Below are positions 1 through 7,502 of a DNA stretch of 23,426 nt, piece after piece. A program made the translations under genes and the position numbers. Location of the stretch: assembly GCA_027325115.1 (NCBI GenBank), contig DAHWFG010000196.1, forward strand, positions 1 to 23,426, written 5' to 3'. This DNA is from JAKBCQ01 sp021807585 (GTDB taxonomy: Bacteria; Planctomycetota; Planctomycetia; Isosphaerales; Isosphaeraceae). The notes beneath the pieces were generated by a model, which was given only the letters and a program-made list of their open reading frames with translations, was not told where the DNA came from and ran no database searches. The stretch's first letter is position 1, and each line of letters starts with the position of its first letter.

Positions 1-158
1 GCATTGGGGGCGTGAAGATTGAAATTGTATGACGCAAGCTCGTCGGGCCGGCCGTAGCGTGCGGTCGAACTTGATGAGTCGAAAGTTCGGCTGGACGAAG
101 GCCGAGATACGAGCGCAGAGCCGCTCGAATCGCTCTTTGACAAATTGGTCGCATCCAT
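1..158 (-). CDS. N-terminal fragment of an unrecognised serine-rich protein, cut by the window edge
   Basis: An ATG at 158 opens a minus-strand frame of 52 codons without a stop that runs off the left edge. The first 35 residues are rich in serine, threonine and charged residues (for example SKSDSSGSALVS, then TFDSSSSTARYG) and look disordered. The stretch then changes to RPDELASYNFNLHAPN, which looks more like the start of a folded domain. No Shine-Dalgarno site precedes the ATG, and the frame stays open for some codons upstream, so the true start could be earlier. It lies about 250 bases downstream of sdhB on the same strand. No family is recognised. The call rests only on an open frame and plausible composition, so it may be spurious. 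Confidence 0.35.
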   Translation of the reverse strand, partial: MDATNLSKSDSSGSALVSRPSSSRTFDSSSSTARYGRPDELASYNFNLHAPN

Positions 159-275
159 CAAGGGTTGGGGGACGTCGTCATGGCGACCTTCGGCGGTCGG
201 CCGCTCCGCGCGAAGGCGTGCGGGCGCCAGTCGACGTTCCCCGGCCCCGAGGAGTTTCGCTCTACGCAGATCACT

Positions 276-299
276 CTCGATCCGTAAAAACGGATCGAG
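276..299. other. 10-bp perfect hairpin downstream of the sdh operon
   Basis: Bases 276-285 (CTCGATCCGT) pair perfectly with 290-299 (ACGGATCGAG) around a four-base A loop. The hairpin sits in the gap between the end of sdhB and the left-edge gene. There is no T-run after the stem in either direction, so it is not a textbook intrinsic terminator. It may still act as a transcript-end or mRNA-stabilising structure for sdhCDAB. A second, weaker inverted repeat (GAGACG/CGTCTC) lies at about 374-391. Confidence 0.35.
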
Positions 300-407
300 G
301 CGAGAACCCGAGAGAAACGCGGGACCTCACGCTCCGCGGCGTAATCGCGAACGTGGAGGGTGCGTCGTTACGTGAGACGTCGATTCGTCTCTCACGCTTT
401 CGATCGA

Positions 408-1154
408 TCAGGTTTCTTGATGAATATTAACGATCGAGTGCGTGTCGACTTCGCCCGTGAGGAGCGCCTGTTTAACCTCCTGGATCGCCTGGGTCACTTT
501 GATTTCGCGCGGGCATGCGTTTGTGCAGTTGAACACGGTGCGGCAGCGCCAAACCCCTTCGGTGTCGTTCAGGATGTCGAGCCGTTCGGCCGCGCCTCGA
601 TCGCGCGAGTCCAAGATAAAGCGGTGTGCGTTGACGATCGCCGCGGGTCCAACATATTTGTCGTCTCCCCAGAACGGCGGGCACGCCGCGGTGCAGCAGG
701 CGCAGAGGATGCAGCGCGTGGTGTCGTCGAACCGGGCGCGTTCCTCGGGAGATTGAAGCCGTTCGGTGGTGGGCGGAGGATCGTCGTTGATCAGATAAGG
801 AAGCACACTCTTATAATGATCGAAGAACGGTTTCATATCGACGATCAAGTCTTTAATGACGGGAAGCCCGAGGATCGGTTCGAGGGTCAGGACGTCCGAC
901 GGCAACGATTTGATCAGAACTTTGCACGCAAGTCGATTGACGCCGTTGATCCGCATCGCGTCCGATCCGCACACCCCATGCGCGCACGACCTTCGCAGCC
1001 CGATCGTTTCATCCTGGTCCCACTTCACCTTCTGAATCACGTCGAGAACGCGATCGTGAGGATCGGCTTCGACCTTGAACTCCTCCCACCTCGGCGCGCG
1101 ATCGCGCTCGGGAACGTAACGCTTGATCCGTACCGTCAACGTGCGCATCGACAT
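408..1154 (-). CDS. sdhB: Succinate dehydrogenase iron-sulfur subunit
   Basis: This is the electron-transfer subunit of complex II. It passes electrons from the FAD of SdhA through three iron-sulfur clusters to quinone at the membrane anchor. The 248 residues have the usual family length. The N-terminal 2Fe-2S ligands are Cys57, Cys62, Asp65 and Cys77. Asp in the third position is also found in E. coli SdhB. The C-terminal ferredoxin-like half holds Cys148, Cys151, Cys154 and Cys158 and then Cys204, Cys210 and Cys214, which fit the 4Fe-4S and 3Fe-4S clusters. The ATG at 1154 is preceded by AAGGG about 10 bases upstream. The gene starts 25 bases after the sdhA stop and is the last gene of the operon. 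I see nothing missing or broken. Confidence 0.97.
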   Translation of the reverse strand: MSMRTLTVRIKRYVPERDRAPRWEEFKVEADPHDRVLDVIQKVKWDQDETIGLRRSCAHGVCGSDAMRINGVNRLACKVLIKSLPSDVLTLEPILGLPVIKDLIVDMKPFFDHYKSVLPYLINDDPPPTTERLQSPEERARFDDTTRCILCACCTAACPPFWGDDKYVGPAAIVNAHRFILDSRDRGAAERLDILNDTEGVWRCRTVFNCTNACPREIKVTQAIQEVKQALLTGEVDTHSIVNIHQET

Positions 1155-1179
1155 ATGAAACTAACCCTTCGTGTAATGA

Positions 1180-3027
1180 TTAATATTTGCGAATCTCAAG
1201 CGGGTATTTGGGTTCCATGCGGCCGTCGACCTGGCGGAGAATGACGTCGACGTCTTTGTAGCCGATTCGGCCCGGGTATTCGCCGTCTTTAAAGATGAAA
1301 GTGTGCCGGAAAAATTGGGAATCGTCGCGCGTGGGGAAATCTTCACGCGAGTGAGCGCCGCGGCTTTCTTTGCGGGCGAGCGCGCTCGCAACGGTCGCCT
1401 GCGCGAGATCGAGGAGGCAGCCGAGTTCGAGCACTTCGAGGAGGCCGGTGTTGAACACGGTTCCTTTATCTTGCACGCCGGTCGAACGGTATCGGTTTTG
1501 AAGGTCGACGAGCACGTCGCGAGCTTTGGTGAGAGTTTCCGCGGTGCGAAACACGCCGCATTCGTCCATCATCGTCCGCTGCATTTCATCGCGAATTTTG
1601 ACCCACGGCTCGACTCGCGGGCGGGCGAGCACCGCCTCGATCTCGGCTTTCACATACGCCTCGGGTTTTGGCGGAAGCGATTGGAAGGGACGATCGAGCG
1701 CGAACCGCGCCATTTCTCGACCCGTCCTGCGACCGAAAACGACAAGATCGACGAGGCTGTTCGTTCCCAGTCGATTCGCTCCGTGCACGCTGACGCACGC
1801 GCTCTCTCCCGCGGAATAAAGTCCCGCGATGAAGGCGCCGCTTTCGTCGCGAAGAACACGACCGTGGACGTCGGTCGGCAGCCCCCCCATCGCGTAGTGC
1901 GCCGTGGGTTGAATCGGCATCGGTTCGTGGATCGGATCGACGCCGAGGTACGTGCGGGCGAAATCGATGATGTCGGGGAGACGTTTGCTCACCCAGGCGC
2001 TGTCGACGGGCTCTCCCGTCGGGCTCGTCTTATATTTATTGATCGTTTCAGCGCGGATATCCAGATATACGTAATCTTTACCGCCGACTCCGCGGCCGGC
2101 GCGAACCTCCTGATAGATCGATCGCGAGCAGACGTCGCGACTCGCGAGATCTTTGAGATTGGGAGCGTATTTCTCCATGAAACGCTCCCCCTCGCCGTTG
2201 AACATCACTCCGCCGTCGCCGCGACACGCCTCGCTCAGGAGGATCCCCAGGCGATAGATTCCCGTGGGATGAAATTGATAGAATTCCATGTCTTCAAGCG
2301 GTATGCCGTGGCGGTACGCGATCGCCGGACCGTCTCCCGTAAGCGCGAACGCGTTCGACGATACCTTGAACATCCGGCCGAAGCCGCCGGTCGCCAGCAA
2401 CACCGATTTGGCGTGAAAGACGTGCAGCTCGCTCGTGGCGATCTCGATCGCGACGATCCCGCGGCATTCCCCCTCGACCATGATCAGGTCGAGCATGTGG
2501 AATTCGTCAAAGAACGTCACGCCTTGTTTGATGCACTGCTGATAAAGCGTTTGCAAAATCATATGACCCGTACGGTCGGCCGAATGGCAGGCGCGTTTGA
2601 CCGGGATGCGGGGCTTGGCCGCCTCGGTTCCGGCGGGCGCGGCGGGGTCGTAAACTGGATTGGGCTTGGTGTGGCCGCCGAACCGGCGTTGCGAGATTCT
2701 GCCGTCGGGAGTGCGGTCGAACGGCAAACCCATGTGCTCAAGATCATAAATGCACTCGACCGCCTCGCGACAGAGAACCTCGGCGGCGGTTTGATCGACG
2801 AGAAAATCCCCCCCTTTAATCGTGTCGTACGCGTGGTTCTCCCAGGTGTCGTCTTCGAGGTTCGCGAGCGCCGCGGCGATCCCTCCCTGTGCGGCGCCGG
2901 TGTGCGATCGAGTCGGGTAAAGCTTGCTGACGACCGCGGTCCCCGCCAGCTTGCTCGCCTCGAGCGCGGCCATCAATCCGGCGCCCCCCGAGCCGACGAT
3001 AATACAATCAAACCTATGATAATTCAT
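1180..3027 (-). CDS. sdhA: Succinate dehydrogenase flavoprotein subunit
   Basis: This is the catalytic subunit of complex II, oxidising succinate to fumarate in the TCA cycle on the cytoplasmic face of the membrane. With the start at 3027 it has 615 residues, slightly longer than E. coli SdhA. The dinucleotide-binding motif is VGSGGAG (11-17). The covalent FAD site is SHTGAAQGG with His42. Substrate-site segments are RRFGGHT (His119), FHPTGIY (252-258), SRDVCSRS (about 296-303), AHYAMGG (His377) and GANRLGTNS (Arg419). I chose the ATG at 3027 over the GTG at 3036 because AGGTGA sits nine bases before the ATG but directly abuts the GTG. A quinol:fumarate reductase role cannot be excluded, but the gene order sdhCDAB favours succinate oxidation. 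Confidence 0.97.
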   Translation of the reverse strand: MNYHRFDCIIVGSGGAGLMAALEASKLAGTAVVSKLYPTRSHTGAAQGGIAAALANLEDDTWENHAYDTIKGGDFLVDQTAAEVLCREAVECIYDLEHMGLPFDRTPDGRISQRRFGGHTKPNPVYDPAAPAGTEAAKPRIPVKRACHSADRTGHMILQTLYQQCIKQGVTFFDEFHMLDLIMVEGECRGIVAIEIATSELHVFHAKSVLLATGGFGRMFKVSSNAFALTGDGPAIAYRHGIPLEDMEFYQFHPTGIYRLGILLSEACRGDGGVMFNGEGERFMEKYAPNLKDLASRDVCSRSIYQEVRAGRGVGGKDYVYLDIRAETINKYKTSPTGEPVDSAWVSKRLPDIIDFARTYLGVDPIHEPMPIQPTAHYAMGGLPTDVHGRVLRDESGAFIAGLYSAGESACVSVHGANRLGTNSLVDLVVFGRRTGREMARFALDRPFQSLPPKPEAYVKAEIEAVLARPRVEPWVKIRDEMQRTMMDECGVFRTAETLTKARDVLVDLQNRYRSTGVQDKGTVFNTGLLEVLELGCLLDLAQATVASALARKESRGAHSREDFPTRDDSQFFRHTFIFKDGEYPGRIGYKDVDVILRQVDGRMEPKYPLEIRKY

Positions 3028-3092
3028 GTAATTCACTCACCTAAAGATGACGATCGCGGGGCGGCGACAAGAGTACTTACGCCGGCATAAAA

Positions 3093-3605
3093 TTATCTTT
3101 GAGCGTCGAAGACGACGACCGACGCCCGGGTTCGCGGCGATCCGGAGCGTTCGACGCCCGCCTTCACGGTGACCGCGTCGGCCGCGGCGTCGCGGCGGTT
3201 TTTGAGGTAATCGGCGTCTTTCACGAACATCAGGATCGCGTAATTACCCAGGAGCAAAAGAGCCCCGGCGAAGATCCAGATCCCGGTGCGAAGCAGCACG
3301 CGTGATTTGGCTTGGTTGATCCATTCTTCAAGGATTTGCCTCAGACCGTTGAAACCGTGAAGAATCGCAAGATTCACCATCGTTAGATCCCAGAGCCGCC
3401 AAATGTAGCCCGTCCGCGGGTTCGTCCAACGATCGCTCACAAAATTGTAATTAATCGATTCGACATTATGAATAAGATGCATGATGCAAAGATGACCGAG
3501 CGCGAGGAAGACGAGAAATAGCCCCGAGATTCGCATGAAGTACCACGCGGCGAGTTCGAATCCCCCCGCCGGCTTGACGCGTCGCGAACGAGCGGTGACG
3601 GCCAC
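3093..3605 (-). CDS. sdhD: Succinate dehydrogenase membrane anchor subunit
   Basis: This is the second small membrane anchor of complex II, which helps form the quinone site and bind heme b. The 170 residues include three hydrophobic segments at about 22-45, 70-92 and 104-127. The first contains FMRISGLFLVFLALGH with His38, His43 and His46. The second contains ILHGFNGLRQI with His83, the typical anchor-subunit heme-ligand and quinone-site motif. It starts at a GTG with GGTGA a few bases upstream, 22 bases after sdhC. The last 40 or so residues form a charged tail without a membrane segment, which is longer than in many SdhD proteins. Which anchor is named C and which D is a convention. The assignment as an Sdh anchor itself is firm from context and motifs. 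Confidence 0.88.
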   Translation of the reverse strand: MAVTARSRRVKPAGGFELAAWYFMRISGLFLVFLALGHLCIMHLIHNVESINYNFVSDRWTNPRTGYIWRLWDLTMVNLAILHGFNGLRQILEEWINQAKSRVLLRTGIWIFAGALLLLGNYAILMFVKDADYLKNRRDAAADAVTVKAGVERSGSPRTRASVVVFDAQR

Positions 3606-3627
3606 GACAAATCACCAGCCTTTCTTA

Positions 3628-4125
3628 TTAATAAGCGAATGAACGAACGAGGTCCAGGCGAAGCATGATCGCCGCGGTGACGGTCGTCGGTTCGGCGACG
3701 AGCGAGTGAATCACAATGAACGCCACCGGGATCATAATGAAAAAGAAGAGCGCCGTCACCGCCCAGAAGAGCTCTTTTTGCGCCCCCACGGCGCGAATCG
3801 GCGAGAGGTCGAAAAGGATCACCCGCAGTCCGTTGACCGCGTGAAAGACGACCGACGCGATCAGGCCGAGTTCTCCCAGACGAAACGCCCAGCGAAGGAG
3901 GGGATATTCGACGCCGTCGAACTTGCCGCCGTAAATCCCCATGATCGCGTCGTACGACGCGGGACTGAAGATCACAAGAAATGTATCCCAGATGTGAACA
4001 ACAAGGTAAAGCAGGATGCCGAGTCCGGTGATCCGGTGGAGCAGCCACGACCACTGGCCTACTCCGCCGCCGTAGCGAAGCCCCTCGACCCACCGCGAGA
4101 CCAACCCGCGCCGATATACGCTCAT
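3628..4125 (-). CDS. sdhC: Succinate dehydrogenase cytochrome b subunit
   Basis: This is the first membrane anchor of complex II and the first gene of the operon. The 165 residues hold three hydrophobic segments at about 33-54, 84-106 and 119-141. The signature HRITGLG (His30) opens the first, His44 lies inside it, and FHAVNGLRVILFD (His95) in the second matches the heme b ligand region of cytochrome b556 subunits. The ATG at 4125 has only a weak purine-rich site upstream. A candidate promoter lies about 80 bases upstream of the start, consistent with one sdhCDAB transcript. The protein is intact. Confidence 0.92.
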   Translation of the reverse strand: MSVYRRGLVSRWVEGLRYGGGVGQWSWLLHRITGLGILLYLVVHIWDTFLVIFSPASYDAIMGIYGGKFDGVEYPLLRWAFRLGELGLIASVVFHAVNGLRVILFDLSPIRAVGAQKELFWAVTALFFFIMIPVAFIVIHSLVAEPTTVTAAIMLRLDLVRSFAY

Positions 4126-4205
4126 GAGTATGATCTTTCAAGTATTACAAATAATTAGGTAAGCACCGCTTTCGGTTACGCGTCGATTCGCACGCCGTAT
4201 TTCAT

Positions 4206-4234
4206 TTTGTAGAGCGACGGCGCGGACGGGTCAA
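4206..4234 (-). promoter_or_regulatory. Candidate sigma70-type promoter of sdhCDAB
   Basis: Read on the minus strand, TTGACC (4234-4229) is followed after exactly 17 bases by TACAAA (4211-4206). The -35 matches the consensus at five of six bases and the -10 at four of six. Initiation would fall near 4199 and give a leader of about 75 bases before the sdhC ATG at 4125. The element lies in the only gap large enough to hold an sdh promoter. Planctomycete promoters are poorly defined, so the match is suggestive only. Confidence 0.45.
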
Positions 4235-4286
4235 GGGGGGGGCGGGACGGAATCGAATCGGCGGTTCGGCGACGATACGGTCGCAT

Positions 4287-4652
4287 TTAAAACGATAGAT
4301 CGAGAAAAGACGCCCGCAAACAGCCTCCATGCGCGGGCTTGCCAATCGCCACGACCGGGTTGCCGTGGCACAAATTCTCTCCAAGATCCTCAATCCAGCC
4401 TCGATCGGGAAGCAACGACGCGGGGGCTTCAACGATCACCAAATCGAGCTTGGACCCGACGGGATGAACCTGAAGCACGATCCGCGGCTTCCCCTCTTCG
4501 TCGCGCTCGACCCACGAATCGACGATCGATCCGCGGATCAAGCACCGTGAGTTCGCCTCCACGCGAGTCGAACGCGACCTCTTCGAAAAGCATTCGCGAC
4601 GATCGGCCTCGGCTACAACCCCGTTGACATAATTGCTATCTTGTGATTTCAT
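4287..4652 (-). CDS. Small protein of unknown function between rnpB and sdhC
   Basis: A frame of 121 residues starts at the ATG at 4652, with AGAGA as a weak ribosome site. The frame is open much further upstream, but that part lies inside the RNase P RNA gene and cannot be coding, so this first ATG after rnpB is the sensible start. The first 30 residues are polar and probably disordered. From about residue 35 the protein reads as beta-strand-rich (CLIRGSIVDSW, PRIVLQVHP, LDLVIVEAP, PVVAIGKP), with regularly spaced hydrophobics and glycines. No family is recognised. It lies 97 bases downstream of rnpB and 161 bases upstream of sdhC on the same strand. The well-behaved composition of its second half suggests a real gene. 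Confidence 0.6.
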   Translation of the reverse strand: MKSQDSNYVNGVVAEADRRECFSKRSRSTRVEANSRCLIRGSIVDSWVERDEEGKPRIVLQVHPVGSKLDLVIVEAPASLLPDRGWIEDLGENLCHGNPVVAIGKPAHGGCLRASFLDLSF

Positions 4653-4748
4653 ACGATTCTCTAAACGATTACGCGGCTTCAAACGATGCGCCGTATCGAC
4701 CCGTCGTTCGGCGCCAAGCGACGTTCGACCGACGCGAATGAGAACCCC

Positions 4749-5180
4749 GACGGGCTTGTAAGCCGGATTCTGTCGAGAACAATTATGTTCTCGGATGATC
4801 ATTTCTCTGGGACGACGGTCTCCCGACGCCTCAAGCGACCTACCCGGAAGTCGATGACGGGCCGGGGCCTCCCGTCGACGCCCGTTCCAGTGGAATCGGC
4901 GTCGTGCTCCCTTATTTGGTCTTGCTCCCGGTGGGGTTTGCCAAGCCGGTCCGGTCGCCCGGATCGCTGGTGAGCTCTTACCTCGCCGTTTCACCCTTAC
5001 CGTTGACGAAACAAGTCGCCAACGGCGGTTTGTTTTCTGTGGCACTTTCCCTACCCGTTCAACACGAGCGGTGGGCGTTACCCACCACCGCGCCCCGCGG
5101 AGTCCGGACTTTCCTCTTCGTTTCAATCTTACGTCAATGTCTCCATCAATGCAAGAGCCGAAGCGATCACCCAGCCCGTC
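4749..5180 (-). ncRNA. rnpB: RNase P RNA, bacterial type A
   Basis: This is the catalytic RNA of ribonuclease P, which removes 5' leaders from tRNA precursors. On the minus strand the universally conserved blocks appear in order. They are GAGGAAAGTCCGGAC near the 5' side (about 5117-5103), AGGGTGAAA followed by GGTAAGAGCTCACC (about 4998-4971), AGGTCGCTTGAG (about 4843-4832), AGAGAAATGATCA (about 4811-4799), and ACAGAATCCGGCTTAC at the 3' side (about 4773-4758). Bases 5180-5173 (GACGGGCT) pair perfectly with 4756-4749 (AGCCCGTC) to form helix P1, which fixes both ends to within a few bases. The length of about 432 nt is at the upper end for type A RNAs. A possible -10 box, TATAGA, lies at 5204-5199. 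Confidence 0.96.
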
Positions 5181-5377
5181 AAGATTCTCACCGTCTATTC
5201 TATACATCGCCGCCATGTTTGAAAACCACCATCCACGCTAAATTCAGCAAGTTTGCCGGCTTCATCGAGAATGATCAGGTAAATCAGTAAGGAAAATCCA
5301 CCGCATGTTTCCTATCCGTCGCAAATAGCCTATATTGTATAGTGTGGATAACCCGCCTTCGCATGAGGAACTTTGTG

Positions 5378-5872
5378 ATGACCATCACGGATTATCTGAC
5401 CCGGCGCTGCATTCGATTCCAACACGTCTTACGTCCACCCGCTCCGACCGCTGCGAGGCGAGCCCACGCGTCGCACCTCTCGGGCGGCTCGGTCGCCAAA
5501 GGCGTTCTCCTCCTCTCGAGGGGGCAATACCTCCTCGCCGTCCTCCCCTCGACGCACCGCGTCGACCTCGTCCAGTTGGCCAAATTACTCTCACTCGACG
5601 AGCTTAAACTCGCCGACGAAGACGATCTCGAACTCGTCTTTCACGACTGCCAACGCGGCTCCGCGCCGCCGTTCGGTCGCCTCTACGGCATCCCGGTCGT
5701 CGTCGATCGCTGTCTCGCGAACAACTCCGAAATCCTCCTCGACGGCCATTGCCGACACGAAGCCTATCGCGTGAACTTCGACGACTTCATCGCCCTCGAA
5801 CGTCCCGTGATCGCCGACTTCGCCGTCACCACCCGCGAGGATCGGCCGCCGATCCACCGCAAAGCGGGATGA
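5378..5872 (+). CDS. YbaK/EbsC-like aminoacyl-tRNA deacylase domain protein
   Basis: The 164-residue protein has the outline of the YbaK/ProX editing-domain family, which hydrolyses mischarged aminoacyl-tRNAs in trans. Visible features are GGSVAKGVLLL with the family's conserved lysine at Lys41, a central strand YLLAVLPSTHRVDL, a helical LAKLLSLDELKLADEDDLELVF, and the diagnostic glycine-proline loop around GSAPPFG (94-100) followed by IPVVVD. The start at 5378 has GAGGAA eight bases upstream. The earlier in-frame ATGs lack such a site. The N-terminal 30 residues are unusually arginine-rich and lack the clear sequence seen in classical YbaK. The tRNA substrate cannot be inferred. The gene converges on rtcB. 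Confidence 0.75.
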   Translation: MTITDYLTRRCIRFQHVLRPPAPTAARRAHASHLSGGSVAKGVLLLSRGQYLLAVLPSTHRVDLVQLAKLLSLDELKLADEDDLELVFHDCQRGSAPPFGRLYGIPVVVDRCLANNSEILLDGHCRHEAYRVNFDDFIALERPVIADFAVTTREDRPPIHRKAG

Positions 5873-5973
5873 TCCGCTCGACCGCGACGCGTTCCTCAAA
5901 ACGCCGTCGGTCGGCGAATCACTCCGCGACATCATAAATCTTTATTTGCTCATGCCTCTTCTTTTATATCTGA

Positions 5974-7443
5974 TTAGCCTTTGATAACCCCCACGGGCCT
6001 GAGCCGTGCCACCTTTTGAGAGATCCCGGCGCGATCGACGACTTCGACGACTTGATCGACATCCTTGTAAGCCGCGGGTTGCTCCTCGGCGAGCCCCTTG
6101 TGGCCTCGCGCCTTGGCGATGATTCCAATCGCGTCGAGCTCCTTGTCGATTCGTCTCCCCTCGGCGAGTTTGACCGCCGCGGTTCGGCTCATCAAGCGAC
6201 CCGCTCCGTGGCACGACGTCCCGAACGTATGAAGCATGCTTCCAGGTCGTCCCGCCAGCACCCAACTCGCGGTCCCCATGCTGCCGGGAATGATCACGGG
6301 TTGGCCGATCCCTTGGTAAAGAGCCGGAATCTCGGGATGACCCGGCGGGAAAGCACGCGTCGCTCCCTTACGGTGCACGCACACCTCCTTCCTCCGACCG
6401 TCGACTTCGTGATCCTCAAACTTGGCGATGTTGTGCGCAACATCATAAACGAGCTCGAGCCCTAAACTCTCCCACGGAACCTCGAAAACTCTCCCAAACG
6501 ACTCTCGCGCCTGATGCGTAAGTAATTGTCGATTACACCACGCGTAATTCGCCGCCGCCCGCATCGCCGCCAAATACGCCAGCCCCTCGGGACTCCGCAA
6601 CGGAGCGCACATCAACTGACGGTCGGGAAGCTCGATTCCATACTTCTTAGAACAATCGGCGAACTTCGCCAGATAATCGTCGCAAACCTGGTAGCCGAGC
6701 CCTCGCGAGCCCGAGTGAATCAGTACCGCGATCGTCCCCTCGACAAGCCCCATCACCCGCGCCGCGACCTCGTCCAGGATGCGATCGACCACCTGCACCT
6801 CGAGGAAATGATTCCCCGATCCAAGCGTGCCGCATTGATCATATCCACGTTCAAGAGCGCGATCGCTCACCCGGTCGGGATCCGCGCCCGCCAGCCTTCC
6901 CCCCGCCTCGGCGAACTCGACGTCGCGCGCCGTCCCCATTCCTCGATCAACTACGTATTGAACTCCTTGTTCCATTAGTTCCTTGATCTGAGGCTTGCCG
7001 AACTTGTACCGACCGCTTTGGCCGACCCCCGTCGGCACGGTTGCGAACAGATCTTCGATCAGCGCGCGGATCCTCGGTTTGGCGTCGTCCCATGTCAAAT
7101 TCGTTCGCAAAAGCCTGACTCCGCAGTTGATGTCATAACCGACCCCGCCGGGTGAGATCACGCCCCCCTCCTCGGCGTCGGTCGCGGCGACCCCGCCGAT
7201 CGCGAACCCGTAACCCCAATGAATGTCGGGCATCGCCAGGCTCGCCTTCTGGATACCAGGAAGCGTCGCGACATTCGCCACCTGTTCGGGCGCCTTGTCC
7301 TGGCGGATCGTCTCGATCATCACGTCGTCCGCGAAGATCATCCCGTCGACCCTCATATCGGCGCGGTAACTCTTGGGAATCCGCCACCGAACGTCGTCGA
7401 TACGTTCCAAAGGACCTTCATATCCCGATTTCCCCTTCGACAT
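5974..7443 (-). CDS. rtcB: RNA-splicing ligase RtcB (3'-phosphate/2',3'-cyclic phosphate RNA ligase)
   Basis: RtcB joins RNA 2',3'-cyclic or 3'-phosphate ends to 5'-OH ends, using GTP and manganese through a guanylated histidine. The 489 residues match the full-length family. Metal-site motifs are YDINCGVR (Asp104, Cys107), GSGNHF (His212), HSGSRGLG (His243) and AHNIAKFE (His337). Other conserved blocks are HRKGATRA (357-364), IPGSMGT (385-391) and TSCHGAGR, whose His412 corresponds to the guanylated residue. The C-terminus ends in the canonical GVIKG, whose lysine contacts GMP. The ATG at 7443 is preceded by GAGGTGA at close spacing. It starts 59 bases after the enolase-family gene on the same strand. 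No RtcA or archease gene is visible. Confidence 0.97.
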   Translation of the reverse strand: MSKGKSGYEGPLERIDDVRWRIPKSYRADMRVDGMIFADDVMIETIRQDKAPEQVANVATLPGIQKASLAMPDIHWGYGFAIGGVAATDAEEGGVISPGGVGYDINCGVRLLRTNLTWDDAKPRIRALIEDLFATVPTGVGQSGRYKFGKPQIKELMEQGVQYVVDRGMGTARDVEFAEAGGRLAGADPDRVSDRALERGYDQCGTLGSGNHFLEVQVVDRILDEVAARVMGLVEGTIAVLIHSGSRGLGYQVCDDYLAKFADCSKKYGIELPDRQLMCAPLRSPEGLAYLAAMRAAANYAWCNRQLLTHQARESFGRVFEVPWESLGLELVYDVAHNIAKFEDHEVDGRRKEVCVHRKGATRAFPPGHPEIPALYQGIGQPVIIPGSMGTASWVLAGRPGSMLHTFGTSCHGAGRLMSRTAAVKLAEGRRIDKELDAIGIIAKARGHKGLAEEQPAAYKDVDQVVEVVDRAGISQKVARLRPVGVIKG

Positions 7444-7502
7444 CGCTCACCTCAATGCATGTATTATTGTTTGATTCCTGGATCGTGTCCGACGGCGCTC
7501 TT

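Noticed and set aside
360..1244. 294-codon open frame on the plus strand opposite sdhB
   Set aside because: It is the antisense shadow of a gene with all cluster cysteines intact; its composition is unstructured and Arg-rich.
1303..3090. 595-codon open frame on the plus strand opposite sdhA
   Set aside because: It lies fully antisense to a clear sdhA, has no recognisable domain and is rich in Arg, His and Asp as expected from the complement of a GC-rich gene.
3545..3570. GTTCGAATCC resembling a tRNA T-loop
   Set aside because: It lies inside sdhD and no acceptor stem or anticodon arm can be built around it.
4287..5216. 309-codon reading of the small protein gene extended upstream
   Set aside because: The added part lies inside the RNase P RNA gene and is low-quality protein sequence. 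The ATG at 4652 is the sensible start.
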